This document shows, one piece after another, positions 1 through 11,587 of a stretch of 64,000 bases of DNA. The first letter of the stretch is position 1. Each line of letters begins with the position of its first letter. The position numbers and the translations under genes are program-made. This stretch comes from Musa acuminata AAA Group (lineage: Eukaryota > Streptophyta > Magnoliopsida > Zingiberales > Musaceae). The stretch spans positions 31,127,001-31,191,000 of the forward strand of contig NC_088330.1 in NCBI RefSeq assembly GCF_036884655.1, written 5' to 3'. The notes below the pieces were generated by a model, which saw only the letters and a list, made by a program, of their open reading frames with translations, made no database searches and was not told the origin of the DNA.

Positions 1-1925
1 TTATTAATAAATTTTAATATAAATATTATATTTTATAATAAAATCTAAATATTATTAGTAATTATCAAAAAGCTAAACCTATCTTTTTCTAATTATTTAT
101 TTTAATTATTTGTTATATAAAATTTTTAGTAGTTAAGTTTGTGATCTTTCCAACAAGTGTAGATAAGGTCTAACATACTTAAATGTAAATCACATATGTT
201 GAAGTCATTTATAATAATTTAATTAAAAAAATATATAGACACTAGAAGCATAATAATATAATAAAAATTACCATAATAATAATAAAAATAATATAATATT
301 AATATTTAAATTTTTTTAATAAATGTTGAACTACTAATATTTTCTCTATTTCACCTTTGGGTGAAATATTGATATATATATTATTCATACAAGATTCTAC
401 AATTATAAAAGACTAATATCATTCTTGTGAAATAGTATTGTTATATTTAGGTATACAACCCTAAATTATAAGGATATCCAAAATAGTATCATACTACTAT
501 ATCATATAATTATTTGAAGTATATATTTTTTTAGGATTATCTAAATCTCTTAATTATGTGTGTCATTATGAATATTATTTTTATTAATATCATTTAAGAT
601 TAATTCTATAATATAATTATATAAATTTATTAGTCCAAGCTACTTTGGTGGTTATAAGGCTAATATAATAATATAAAATATATTTTAAATATCCTATAAA
701 TATTAAAATATATATTATAATTTACACCCAATAAGCTTATTATCTTAGGCCACTTTGGCATCTACAAATCAAATAAAACTTATGAATATAAATTATAAAT
801 AATATTTATTTTTTAAATATAATTTATAAAAATAGTTCAATAATAATAAGATAATAATCATAATAATTATTAAGAATTAATCACCATAAAAGAAAACTTA
901 TATGATGACTATAATCATGATAAAATAAAATTCATACCTTTATGTGAAAATAAAATATTCTTTTATATTTTTAATATGCATATAAATAACTACAAAATAG
1001 CCAAAAGTAATAATTGAAATTTAAGTACCACAAGCAAATAAAAAAAAAATCAATATTTCATGTGAGAAAAACTATAAAAGTAATTCATAATTTATATTTT
1101 TTTAAAATTCTATATGGGACCCCAAATTAGACCAATTAACTCTATTTAATTAGGCTATTCAAATTAGGTTTATAAATTTGGGATAAACATCAATTCAATT
1201 AGGTCAATTAAAATTAGAGTTGACTAAGATCAAAATTAAGGTTCAATCAAATGAATATTGACTGAGGTCAAAATCAATAAAAAAACTTAAATTCTGATTA
1301 AATTAGGTTTAAATTAGGCTATGGTCAAAATAAAATCAAACTATTGTCGAAATCAAATTCAATCAACAATTGAGAATTGACCAAAATTGATGCTAAAATT
1401 GAGGCTTTATCAAAATTAAAATTTTGATAAAGTATTTGATTTTAAAATAGGTTTTGATATCAACTATAAGCATAAAAAAATAGTTATGCAATTATACAGA
1501 ATATATTTAATGTTAGAATTTGAAATTAAATAACAATAGGTTAAATCTATGATATATACTTTTCATTGTCATTGATATCGATCTGCAAGGAGAACTAGAC
1601 TCGACTTCTCATCTCTTCCTATTCTTCTTAGGATTATTATAAGCGATAGAATAAAAACTAAGGAGAAATGATAGTTGATTTGTGATCTCTCTTCTATATA
1701 TAGTTCCTAGGAAGCCCTATCTATTTATAAGCGAGAGTAGAGATTCGATAAATAATTAGGATAGTTCCTTCTATTAATATCATCCAAATAAAGAATCCTA
1801 TCAAAATTAAAATTTTTTTTTCTACCGATCGATAACCCAAATTAAAATCTAATCAAAATTATAATGTATCTTATATAATTAAATAAGATGATATAATCTG
1901 ACGTCAAGATGAGTTTAGGTTTTAG
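1..1925. other. AT-rich intergenic flank, no gene seen
   Basis: Very AT-rich sequence with no open frame of note and no recognisable transposon domain on either strand. It lies outside the duplicated unit that begins near 3390 and has no second copy in the window. Confidence 0.6.
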
Positions 1926-2052
1926 AGGGTGGACTTAGCAGGAGTGCTCTTGCTTAGGGATCCTAGTGAAGGTGTTGCTAAGACATGATGATGTGATAGT
2001 AGTAGGGTGGTGGAGAGAAGTCTTTAGTGAAGATAGGGTGTCATAATTGCAA
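1926..2052 (-). pseudogene. Relic 5' end of a MIK2-like LRR receptor kinase
   Basis: Read on the minus strand from the ATG at 2044-2042, this stretch aligns with the signal-peptide and N-cap coding start of receptor gene A (ATG at 7267). Shared blocks include CTTCTCTCCACCACCCTACT, TTCACTAGGATCCC and AAGTCCACCCT. The frame has early stops and no LRR, membrane or kinase sequence follows. The homology continues upstream of the ATG (AATCTAGCTTATTGAGATAG against the gene A leader) and a TATA-like TTTATAAG sits near 2113-2121, where a promoter would be expected. It is a dead fragment of a further cluster member outside the tandem duplication. What is seen is the alignment; that it was once a full gene is inferred. 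Confidence 0.8.
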
Positions 2053-3390
2053 TCTAGCTTATTGAGATAGGAGTTTAAATCTTTAATTTGTTGTGGAAAG
2101 AGGGAGGGTTCTCTTATAAAGTAAGGTGATAGTGATCTACCATTATTGGATGAGTATCATGTCAATCATATAAGCTTTAATTAATCCCTTTTTTTAGTAT
2201 CAATTATTCTCTACTTTTGATCTCCGATCATATAAAAGAAGTAAAGATTAGGCTTATTTGATGGGACTTGTCCTTCGTGATGTTACATGCATACTTCTTT
2301 TCCTTTTCTGATAAGGACAAAAGTGCTCATTATTCATCCAGGACTTACACGTGAATGCCAACATTATCACATAATATCAAAGGGAATGAGTGGAACTCTC
2401 GCAAACATCCAAAGAAAATAATTGAATGTGATCTACCATATTAGCCTCAGGTGAAACTCTTGCTCTCATTCACCTTATCCCCTTCATCTCGAGACTATTT
2501 AGATATGAAAGGGACCGAGCTGTCTTTCTTATAAGGAGGTTCATGCAAGTTCAACTCCTCTTCTAAGTCCCATTTGCACTTGTCTCCAGAATCCATATCG
2601 AGGGCGAGTTTGACTCTGCATTCATCTTGACCCAATATTAAGTCGGATCATCTTTATAGTTTAGTAAGAGATCAACATTATGGAAAGAAAAAAAATAAAA
2701 TTTTATGCATAAAAAATTAATACAATCTCAGAAACCATCCGTAGTGTCGTCTTCTTTCTTGAACGGGCCATTTGAAAGGAGGAAAGAAAAAGCTATTGTG
2801 ACTGTACTTTATAAATAAAGTCGACCTTATCAGCTTCAATAATTAATGGCTTCTTTAAAGAACCCGAGTCACATGAAAAGAAGAGAGAGACCTGCGTGAT
2901 GGTACTCCTCCAATGATATTGTAACGCTTTTTTGTTTCCAAAGAAAGTGGGAAGAATTTGTGTAACTTGAGGAGTACTTGAACATCAAACGGTGCTGATA
3001 GATAAGTCTCTAGATTTCTTAGTAGAATGTGATAATGATACAGCTCATTGCATGCACACTCTTTTGGTCCTCCAATGGTTCCATGTGTTGTCGCTTTCAG
3101 CATGAAAACCATCTGCGTGACCCTTTGTTCGTAAGAATGATATTTTCTACGGTGTTAAAGATCTTCGCATAAGCTAAGTTAAGATTTGTGTCTCTTTTAC
3201 GATCGTTCAAGCCTTCGATAAATCACCCTCTTCTCCGGTATATTTTTCAATCCTTCGATAAGTCACTTTCATTATATGATTAGATATATTAATTTTTGAT
3301 CAAGTATTTTTTGTATTATTTATCTTAATAATATATTAATTTTTAAGAATTTTTTGTATTATTGATCAAGTATTTTTTGTATTATTGATC
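2053..3390. other. Intergenic, nothing recognised
   Basis: No gene could be supported. One 85-codon frame on the minus strand (2855-3112) has no recognisable domain and no neighbour to support it. The sequence has no counterpart beside unit 2. Confidence 0.5.
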
Positions 3391-4240
3391 AATCCTTCTA
3401 ATATTTTTAAGAAGTATATTATTGATGAGTTTAAATAAAATTAATCAAAATTAATATACATCAATTAAGCATCAATTAACCTAAAAATTTAAACTTTTAA
3501 ATTATATATCAAACCAATCATTTTTTCAATTATGTGATGTGAGATTATCCTTTTCGTTCCATCTCCTTTCTTCTCCTACCTATAAAGGAGGCCTACAGGT
3601 TGTCGACACTTGACTTGTGTGATATATAATTCCTCCCTAGTAAGTCATGTCATATCATATCATGTCATGTGAATCATATCTTTAATCAACAGACCAATAA
3701 TGGGTGTCACCATACTTATCAATCCGAGTTTCTTATATTTAGTAAACTCTTCTTTTGAACCGCTTTATATTCAACGAAGAAAAAGGTACGTTACACACAT
3801 TCTTGTTTCTTTGCTTCATTCAAAGAAGAAAAGGACGTGTATGACTGGAAGAGTAATCGAACAACACGGGACAACTGCATGTCACTAGATTTGTTATAGT
3901 GATTTCACAACCATACAATTTATCTCACATTTCTTTCCCTCCTCTGATGACTCCTTGCCTTGTAAGCAGTCATTGTCTACTTTACAGCTTCACAAAAGGT
4001 ACAATGCGTAAACCTTTATGATGGGACCTCTGAGAGTGAAGTCAATTCATGTCAACCAAACTACCTTTAGGAAGCTCTTTATGCCACAGCAGAATGGGCA
4101 GGTCTTTACCACTTGCCTCCACTACAGCATCAGCTTCATACTACGAAAAATGCTTGGTCATATGATGTGAACAACAACCCCTAATTTAGCCGACGTGATG
4201 ACTTGATGGCACGGCCGGAGAACGGAGTCCATATAGTCGA
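3391..4240. other. 3' flank of receptor gene A, noncoding
   Basis: Collinear with 33600-34460 of unit 2 with small indels. It should carry the 3' UTR and polyadenylation region of the minus-strand gene at 4241. Short frames on the plus strand here are not conserved between the two units. Confidence 0.5.
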
Positions 4241-7200
4241 TCATATTTTAGCATTCATCAAGTCAGAAAGCTTGAGCACATCGAGAGAAGGGAGACTTGG
4301 TGGTGTGTCGAGAGTCGATAGGGTTCCAAAGACCTGCTTCATTGTTGGGCGTGACTCTGGGTCATGTTCCACGCAGCAAAGTGCCAACATGAAGACTGCA
4401 GCTACCTCGTCTGCAACCTCCGTCGTAGGAAGTGATGGACGCTGGTCTAATACATCTTTCACAAGCGTGTTTTTCGGCGACGAAGGCGATGACAGAACAG
4501 AAACGAGTTCTTCCCCATGTCCTCCTATTAGCAACTCAAGCGTGACCACTCCGAAACTGTACACATCGCATTTGGTGGTCACTCTCATCGCATAAGCAAG
4601 CTCTGCAAACAACAAACGGTAACTGAGAAAACCTTATATCGAAGAAGGATCTCCAAAAGACAGCTATGTTAGGCTACTTTGCGCCTTGATTGATGAATAA
4701 CTACATGTACAGTAAATCGACTGCTGTTTTCTTTTTCTAGATTGATGAATAATTCATGTAAATGAGCTACAAGCTGATGAACTTTTAACTTGCAAAAAAT
4801 GTATTACTATATGACGTCGGGGGAGAAACTTACCCGGTGCCAAGTAACCATATGTGCCGGCAAGCATGCTCCAATTTGATGAATCTGGCTTCAGGAGTCG
4901 AGCAATACCGAAGTCAGAAACACAAGCCTTGAGTTCTGAATCGAGCAGAATATTGTTGGTGGTTATATCTCGATGAACAATGGGCTGATCGCAATCATGA
5001 TGCATGTAGGACAGAGCACGAGCCACATCTTTGACAATGTTCACCCTCTTCACCCAGTCCAGTTCGGCAGCTGCTGCTTCGCTTCTGAGGAGGGATCCCA
5101 AACTTCCTCTCTCCATGTACTCGTACACCAGAAACTTGTGTCGAGCAGAGGAGCAGAATCCGTAGAGCTTGACGATATTTCGATGTCGAATTTGAGAAAG
5201 AGTATGTATCTCGTTTTGAAAGGATTGCTCATTCGATGTAGTTTCGTCTTCCTGCAGGTGAATTTTCTTCACTGCTAGCATCTGCCCGCTTGCTAATTCT
5301 GCTCTGTAAACGCTGCCATATGCACCACTTCCGATACAGTATTTTTCATTGAAATCCTCTGTGGCTGCAACGATATCCTTGTATGCATATCTTCCATCAA
5401 AGTTAAATACACAGAATGCAATGCCTTCTTTGGTGCCATTTTCTTCGTAAGGCATGGAATGTTTCTTGGTCTTCTGGAACAGTAAAAACGCTCCAAGAAA
5501 AACTAGGATGAATAAGACGACCACGGAAGCAATGATAGCTGAGATAATTGCTCTGTGGTGCTTGCTTCCATCATCTTTCCTTGCAGTATAAGAAACACAC
5601 GGAGGCAGGCCTTTGACGACCCCACACAAACCTTTGTTGTGGACAAACCACTTCGCCGGAGCTTTCCGGAAGACTGGGCTCTCAGGCACAGCCCCCTCCA
5701 ATTCATTATATGATACATCAATGATTAATAAGCTGATCAAAGCACTTAAGGAAGATGGAAGACCGCCGGACAAATTATTATGTGAAAGATTCAGAATTTG
5801 CAGCATCGTAAATTTGCTGAACTGTGAGGGTATCTCACCCGTTAGTGAGTTGTGGCTGATGTCCAATGCGTCTTGAAGGTACTCCAGGCTGCTGATCTCC
5901 GGAGGAATTCCTCCGCCGAACTTGTTGCCATTAAGCTTCAGGGAGCGGAGCTTGAGACAATTGCCTATTTGAGACGGTATTCTTCCTGTCAAGCTGTTAA
6001 CTGATAGATCAAGGATTTCAAGGTCGGGCATCCTTCCAAACTCTATTCGTACCTCTCCGCCGAGTCGATTGCAGCTCAGGTTCAGCTTGTAGAGATGAGG
6101 TAGCCTGCCCAAGCTCTTTGGAATCTCCCCCTGTATGTAGTTGGAAGAAAGGTCCAGTCCTCGTAGTCCTTTTAACTTGCCGAATTCTGGTGGAATGGTT
6201 CCGGTGATGTTGTTATTTGAGATTGCCAGGAAGGTGAGATTGTCCCATCTTCCCCATTCTGGTGAGAGTGCACCTGATAGCCGATTGAAGCTTAAATCCA
6301 TATAAGAAAGATGTGGATACACTCCAAGATGTTGTGATACATCCCCCGTGAGTTGGTTATGCTCGAGACGGACTCTGAGCAATCCCGTACAGTTCTTTAA
6401 GGTCTCGGGAAGTTGACCTCTTAATCTGTTGTTGCTCAGTGCGAGATACTGTAGGATTCTTCCTCTGCATATGTTTGGAAGCAAGTCACCGGAGAAGAAG
6501 TTGTCTGACATAAGAATCGCTGTCAAACCTGTGATGTTGCTCAACTCGGGAGGCAATCGACCAGACAACCGATTTATATAGAGAGACAAGTGGTATAGGT
6601 TCGTTAAGTTCCCTAAACTGGGAGGGATGAAGCCAGAGAGTTGGTTCTTCCCAAGTGTGATATACTCCAACTTCTGAAGTCTTCCAAGCTCCTCAGGTAT
6701 GAAACCTGTAAACTTATTATCTCGTAGGTGCAAGTGCAGAAGCCCGGTAAGATTGCTCAAGGATGGAGGGACAGAACCACTTAACTGATTCTTATTGAGA
6801 TATAGGAACTGGAGCGCCTTCATGGAGCCGATCTCGACCGGGAGTTTGCCCGTGAACCGGTTGCCTATGAGATCAAGATATACAAGGTTGGAGAGAACCG
6901 AGATGGTTGGAGGAATGATGCCATCGAGCTGATTGTAAGAGAGGTCGAGACTGGCGAGTGATCTCAGCGTTGAGAAGTTGAGAGCATCGAGTGTCCCTTG
7001 CAAGCTCATACTCTGCAGGGATATGTCGGTGATGACGGGGCGGCCTCTGTGCGTAAGGTTGCACGTAACTCCAGTCCAATTGCACGGATTAGAGCTGAGA
7101 TTCCAGGATTCAAGGAATTGCCGGCCGTCAAGGGTGGACTTCCAGTGGAGTAGGGTTCTCGCTTGTGATCCGAGTGAAGCTGTCACTGAGACAAGATGAA

Positions 7201-7267
7201 GAGAGAGTAGCAGTAGGAGGAGGAGAGTGGTGGAGAGGAGCCGCCAGTTGTGCAGCTGGGATGCCAT
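4241..7267 (-). CDS. MIK2-like LRR receptor kinase, short-ectodomain copy (gene A, unit 1)
   Basis: Two exons, 7267-4834 and 4602-4241, joined across a 231-bp intron (donor G|GTAAGT, acceptor TTTGCAG|AG), give 931 aa. In order: signal peptide (about 1-30), N-cap with PCNWTGVTC, about 19 LRRs, membrane span about 573-594, and a kinase with glycine loop [10 protein letters not shown] (645-654), lysine 667, HRD 765-767 and DFG 785-787. The intron splits the Glu codon of APE (CCG G|AG). The HRD arginine makes it an RD kinase. Compared with gene A of unit 2 it lacks exactly five LRRs (363 bp, in frame) plus one membrane-span residue. Members of this family sit in the plasma membrane; Arabidopsis MIK2 senses SCOOP peptides, but the ligand here is unknown. 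All kinase landmarks are intact, so it may still function with altered recognition. Confidence 0.93.
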
Positions 7268-7326
7268 AACTGCGGTCTAGCTAATTTGGAGAAGGATGTT
7301 GTACTGCGAGCTAACAAAGGGCCCCC

Positions 7327-7334
7327 TTATATAA
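7327..7334 (-). promoter_or_regulatory. TATA box of gene A, unit 1
   Basis: TTATATAA on the minus strand, 60 bp upstream of the ATG, within a block shared with unit 2. This implies a short leader of about 30 nt. An in-frame TAG lies 9 bp before the ATG at 7267, which confirms that start. Confidence 0.7.
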
Positions 7335-7899
7335 AATGTATTAGATGGATGTGAACTATCGGGAACCGAGTGGGACACATTTGAGTCTCGAGCATCCTCA
7401 CCAGCGGGGCTAAAGCTGGATGGTATCACCCGTTCTCATACTGTCCCCTCCGCAAAGTTTGGTGGAAGGTTAAGAACCATTCCTTTCGATCATCATCACT
7501 GATCACTTTTCATTTGTTAAAGCATAAAGTGGACTCATATTATTACTTGGAGAAATCAATGTCATATAGGAAGAAGCACAAGAAAAACTTTGTAGCAGTA
7601 GATTTCTGAGTCAAGTCAGCTGATCTTATCAAGTTCAGCATATTCCCTTTGCCAACTGGAGTCATTTTATAATGTTAAAGAAGACTAGCTTTTGTGACAT
7701 TAAAATAAGAAGAGTTTTGCTGATGATTAATATTCTGCAGGTGCGGCCAAATGATCAAGATTCGGACCAAACAAATATTTTATTTTGTGCAGTTAAAACT
7801 ATTGTCATTTATTAATGCATAAAGAGATATATGATTTCATAGCTACCGACATCAGGTTGGGTAGAGATGACAATGGTTCATTTTAAATGAGTTGGATCC
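7335..7899. other. Upstream region of gene A, unit 1
   Basis: Noncoding sequence nearly identical to 37921-38500 of unit 2, so both A copies share a proximal promoter. No gene was seen. Confidence 0.6.
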
Positions 7900-8340
7900 T
7901 GATTCTATTTGGTTGATCCACAGTGGATACGGAACTTGATAGTGAAACCATCAGAGCCAGGAGATTTATCGAGGCAAATGGAGGATAGAGTATTCAAGAT
8001 TTGAACGATGGGCATTATCAAGAATACCTCAACCAATGAGACTAGGCCATATGTTAGGCTTCAAAGGATAAGGATCCTACTTCCCAAAGTCATGATAGAA
8101 TGAGACAAAGGCAAGGGACATGCATGATGTGTTGGTCCGGGACAATTTGGTTTTGGACATTAAAGGTGCTTAATGTGGTTTTGATGGCTGCGAATGGCAA
8201 CCCCGGCATGGTAGTATTTAGTGTTGAGGTCCCCATCATTAATCCATTTAACCTTGGTGTGAGACCACCATTAAAGATTAACTTGGTGAAGGAGGACATT
8301 ATATTTGTTATGAAGACTAATAAGCTTACCAATCAAAAGC
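7900..8340 (-). mobile_element. LINE (L1-type) relic: linker and start of reverse transcriptase
   Basis: On the minus strand the frame-shifted translation contains WINDGDLNTKYYHAGV (about 8208-8245), the usual linker between endonuclease and reverse transcriptase, followed by KSPGSDGFTIKF (about 7940-7970), the start of the LINE RT domain. Stops and frameshifts show it is dead. Unit 2 keeps the adjoining endonuclease as well; in unit 1 homology stops near 8330 at a short direct repeat containing CTTACCAATCAAAAGCTTAA. Confidence 0.75.
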
Positions 8341-9293
8341 TTAACATTCATTAATTGCTTACCAATCAAAAGCTTAACATTCATTAATATGAATATTCTT
8401 CCTTAAATATATCTATTGAGTTACTAAAAGGGTAATTTGCAACCAGTTTTAAATCCAAGAAATAATTTTTTCTTCAAATACCTTGGAATTCTGATTGCTT
8501 CTCATCATATTCCAATTTTAGCTATGGATAATGTCCTTCAGCTTACCACAAATTGTGCCAATGGTAGGGCTCCTTACTTCCTCAAGTTGATGGTGTCATA
8601 TTGATTAATTATATAATTAACTCTATTCCCAAACACTATAAGAGTGTTTTCTAGCTTTATTATATTATTATTAAAAAAGTGTCTTCATTCATTTAGAAAT
8701 TATTTTTCTTTAACAATGGGAATTCCAAGGGCCTTCACTTACTTTCCTAGAACATCACCCTGCCTAAGTCTCTTGATAGGCTGGGCATTAAGAACATGCA
8801 CCTTACTATATTTACTTTATAAGATAAAAGAATCTCCTAGCACCTGAACAATACTGATACCATCTAGGTCATAGTTGCCTACACAAGGTATGACATTGTC
8901 CAACGTTGGAACATCACTTCTTATATCTTTAGCTTGTGCTAGAAATTATTTGTGCAAGTTATTGATCTCTTGAAATTTGGGTTTTGCAAATTTATGAGAG
9001 ATGGTTCTTCTACCAGTAAGTTTCATACTTGCTAATTTTTTTATACTACTCTTGCTTTCAAACTAATTTTTTTAAATATATATGCCATGGTTTGTGATGT
9101 AAAAGTTTTTGATTTTTTGGTCCATAGATTTTTTTTTGTTTGGTACCCCTCTTGTAAAGAAAATCTCCCTTGTTGAGTTTTTCTTGTCATGTAATTATGA
9201 TTTTTTATTTTGAAATCCTGATAATAATGGTTTATCATCCTTTAGACTTGCTTATTACTTCGACTTTGGCTAATCTCCCTGTTGTGGGGATTA
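8341..9293 (+). mobile_element. Second LINE relic, RT C-terminal part, opposite orientation
   Basis: On the plus strand about 8476-8660 reads KYLGI, then after a frameshift LPQVDGVILINYIINSIPK, which matches the LINE RT thumb region. It is truncated and full of stops. About 9180-9290 resembles unit 2 near 40330-40430, but most of the interval has no match in unit 2. Assignment of the tail beyond 8720 to the same element is inferred. Confidence 0.55.
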
Positions 9294-10398
9294 TGTTAGG
9301 ATCAAGAGCGAGGTTGGCACTAGGAAGGGGGGGGGAGGTTGAATTGGTACAACGGTAAAATCGTCTTCAAAAACTTTGTTGCAATAAAAACCATTTACAT
9401 TGAAAACCGATCTCGGAAATATCTTAACTTGAACTACGTTCATAAATAAATTGAATGTAGTAAGCATTTAAAGAGGTTTGCAGTAAGGTAATAGCAAGAA
9501 TAAAATGCAAACCAGAGAATACGACAGTTTTAGAGTGGTTTGGTCAACGTGACTTACATCCACTTTCGGCTTTCTTCTCCGACGAAGTCACTGGCGTCCA
9601 CTAAAGGCCTTCCTTCAATAGACGAAGGCCAATCACCTTTTACACCCTTCTTCTCCTTTTCACGGGTTTAGGAGATAACCCTTACGAGCACTCACTCTCC
9701 TCTCTAAATAGAATTCTAATACTTAGACTATGGGAGGATTCTCACAAGAGATTTTTGCAACGATTCTTTATTTTTAAACTCTCTGTGCTTGTGTGTTTTA
9801 ACTAGAGATGAGAGGGGTATTTATAGGCTTCAAGTTGATTCAAACTTGGAGCCTAAAACTTTCCTATCCCAGGTTCCTCGGGCATGGACGGTACCATCGC
9901 TTGCGTTGGGCGGTACCACCACCCAGTGTCAATCTGACACTAACACTTCCTTGGGCGGTACCACTACCTGGGGGGCAGTGCTGGGCGGTACCACCTCCTG
10001 GCACCCTGCTAAGGGCGGTACAATCGCCCAGACTAACGGTACCACCGTCTGACATAGTCTCGAAGACTGTGCCATGACGGTGAGACTTCTTAGGGCACTA
10101 TTTGGACCTCTTATTGGGCCCAACATAGTTCTTACATGGGCCTAGCTGGCCCTTAATTAGGTTAGCCCAAATCCAAACCTAATTACGTACTAACTATGAT
10201 TCCTAAGACATTTGCTAAGCTAAATAAGTCCCTATGTCTTGGTTTCTTCCGGCGATCTTCCGGTAAACTTCCGACGATCTCTCGACAATATTCCGGCGGA
10301 CTCCCAGCAAGCTCATGGACTTCACGACGATCTTCTTGGTGAGTTCTGATGAGCTTCTCTGGTAAGCTCCGAGACTTCTCGGTTGGTTCCGCTAGAAC
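9294..10398. mobile_element. Unit-1-specific 1.1 kb repeat insertion, solo-LTR-like
   Basis: It begins TGTTAGGATCAAGAGCG and ends where homology to unit 2 resumes (TTAAATAAATATTTTTATTAG, about 10399 against 41417). There is no domain. It contains a G9 tract near 9330, a GC-rich patch (about 9885-10050) with repeated GGGCGGTACCACC-like motifs, and a block of imperfect TTCCGGCGA/CTTCCG repeats near 10245-10380. The TG start and lack of coding capacity suggest a solo LTR or non-autonomous element, but no matching CA end or target duplication was found. The overlapping ~88-codon frames here are by-products of GC-rich repeats. Confidence 0.5.
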
Positions 10399-10995
10399 TT
10401 AAATAAATATTTTTATTAGTTTATGAACAAGAGCAATCAAATATAAAGACTTATATATCAGTTATAGTAGTTTTTAATAAACTTTTCAAAACACTTTAGT
10501 TTTAACAATACTGTAATTTAGGAATTCAATCATTTACCTATGGATCGATTCATATGATATAATTAGGTATTGCTCTAATTATCTTGTCAGAAAAATATTT
10601 CAAGAATTATGATAAATAGGATACTCTTTGTAAAATATAAAAAAGTAATAGCAATTGAGAAAATCCAAAAAAATAAAAAAATTCAAGAATTCATCATACT
10701 CTTTTCTCTAATTGATGTTATTTTGCATTATTTTTAACCTTCACATACAAACTATCTTTCGAGTAAGTCAAGTCAAGTCAACCATTCAAGTTAACTATTT
10801 AATAAAACTTTTATAATAGGACATCCCAAGTCAAGTCATGTCAACCCAACCATATAATAAAACTTTTATAATACGACAACTCAAAGTCAAGTCAATCATA
10901 TTAATTCATGTAACATTTAGAAAAAGAAAAACTTATACAAGGGCACATTTCAAGTCAAGTCAAATTTATCTTGTTAAGTTCAACAAATTCTTCCG

Positions 10996-11069
<74 letters not shown>

Positions 11070-11587
11070 CAAATTTCATAATAATAACATACAATTAGAT
11101 ACGATAGGAACACACATATACATTATAGTAAACATCATGATCTTAGGCATATCATTACTAAGATCACAACAACATGCAATTAGTGATACAAATATGCATA
11201 CACATTAGTACACATCATAGGAACACACCAAAGAAATCATCCAACTTTCACAACAACTATACATGATATGAACAATATTCTCAACACTCAATCACATCAC
11301 AATAAACATATACAAGTATTCCTGATAGTAAACATAACAATATTCACAACAGTAATGCATAATAGTTCACAACAATAAATATATACACATCATAGTATTC
11401 ACAACAAAGATATGAACATACATTAATATCACAATAAACATATATATACCAAATTTCATTACAGCAAATAACATATATAACGCTCAAAGAACTTTACCAG
11501 ACAAGGAAACCATGTAGTACACACAGATCAAACCTTTCAATGGCCAACAAAAGATGCAACGGATGGAAGCGAAGTCCACTTGGTTGA
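10399..11587. other. 3' flank of gene B, unit 1: GTCAA-rich, noncoding
   Basis: AT-rich sequence with many scattered AAGTCAAGTCA motifs (10765-10975) and CACAACA/ATACACAT-rich stretches. It is collinear with 41417-42569. No gene was seen. Confidence 0.55.
10997..11067. repeat. (TA)n microsatellite, expanded in unit 1
   Basis: About 35 uninterrupted TA units. The same site in unit 2 (42022-42036) has about seven. Confidence 0.95.

Noticed and set aside
2855..3112. 85-codon minus-strand frame as a small gene
   Set aside because: No recognisable domain, no conserved copy beside unit 2, and no promoter or splice context.
9885..10050. CRISPR-like array
   Set aside because: Motif spacing is irregular, repeats are short and imperfect, and the window is plainly plant nuclear DNA.
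9789..10077. Overlapping 87- and 89-codon frames in the GGTACC-rich repeat
   Set aside because: Open on both strands because of GC-rich repetition; inside a noncoding insertion missing from unit 2.
10838..11098. Frames with long Ile-Tyr runs (also near 19376)
   Set aside because: Translations of TA microsatellites whose length differs between units.
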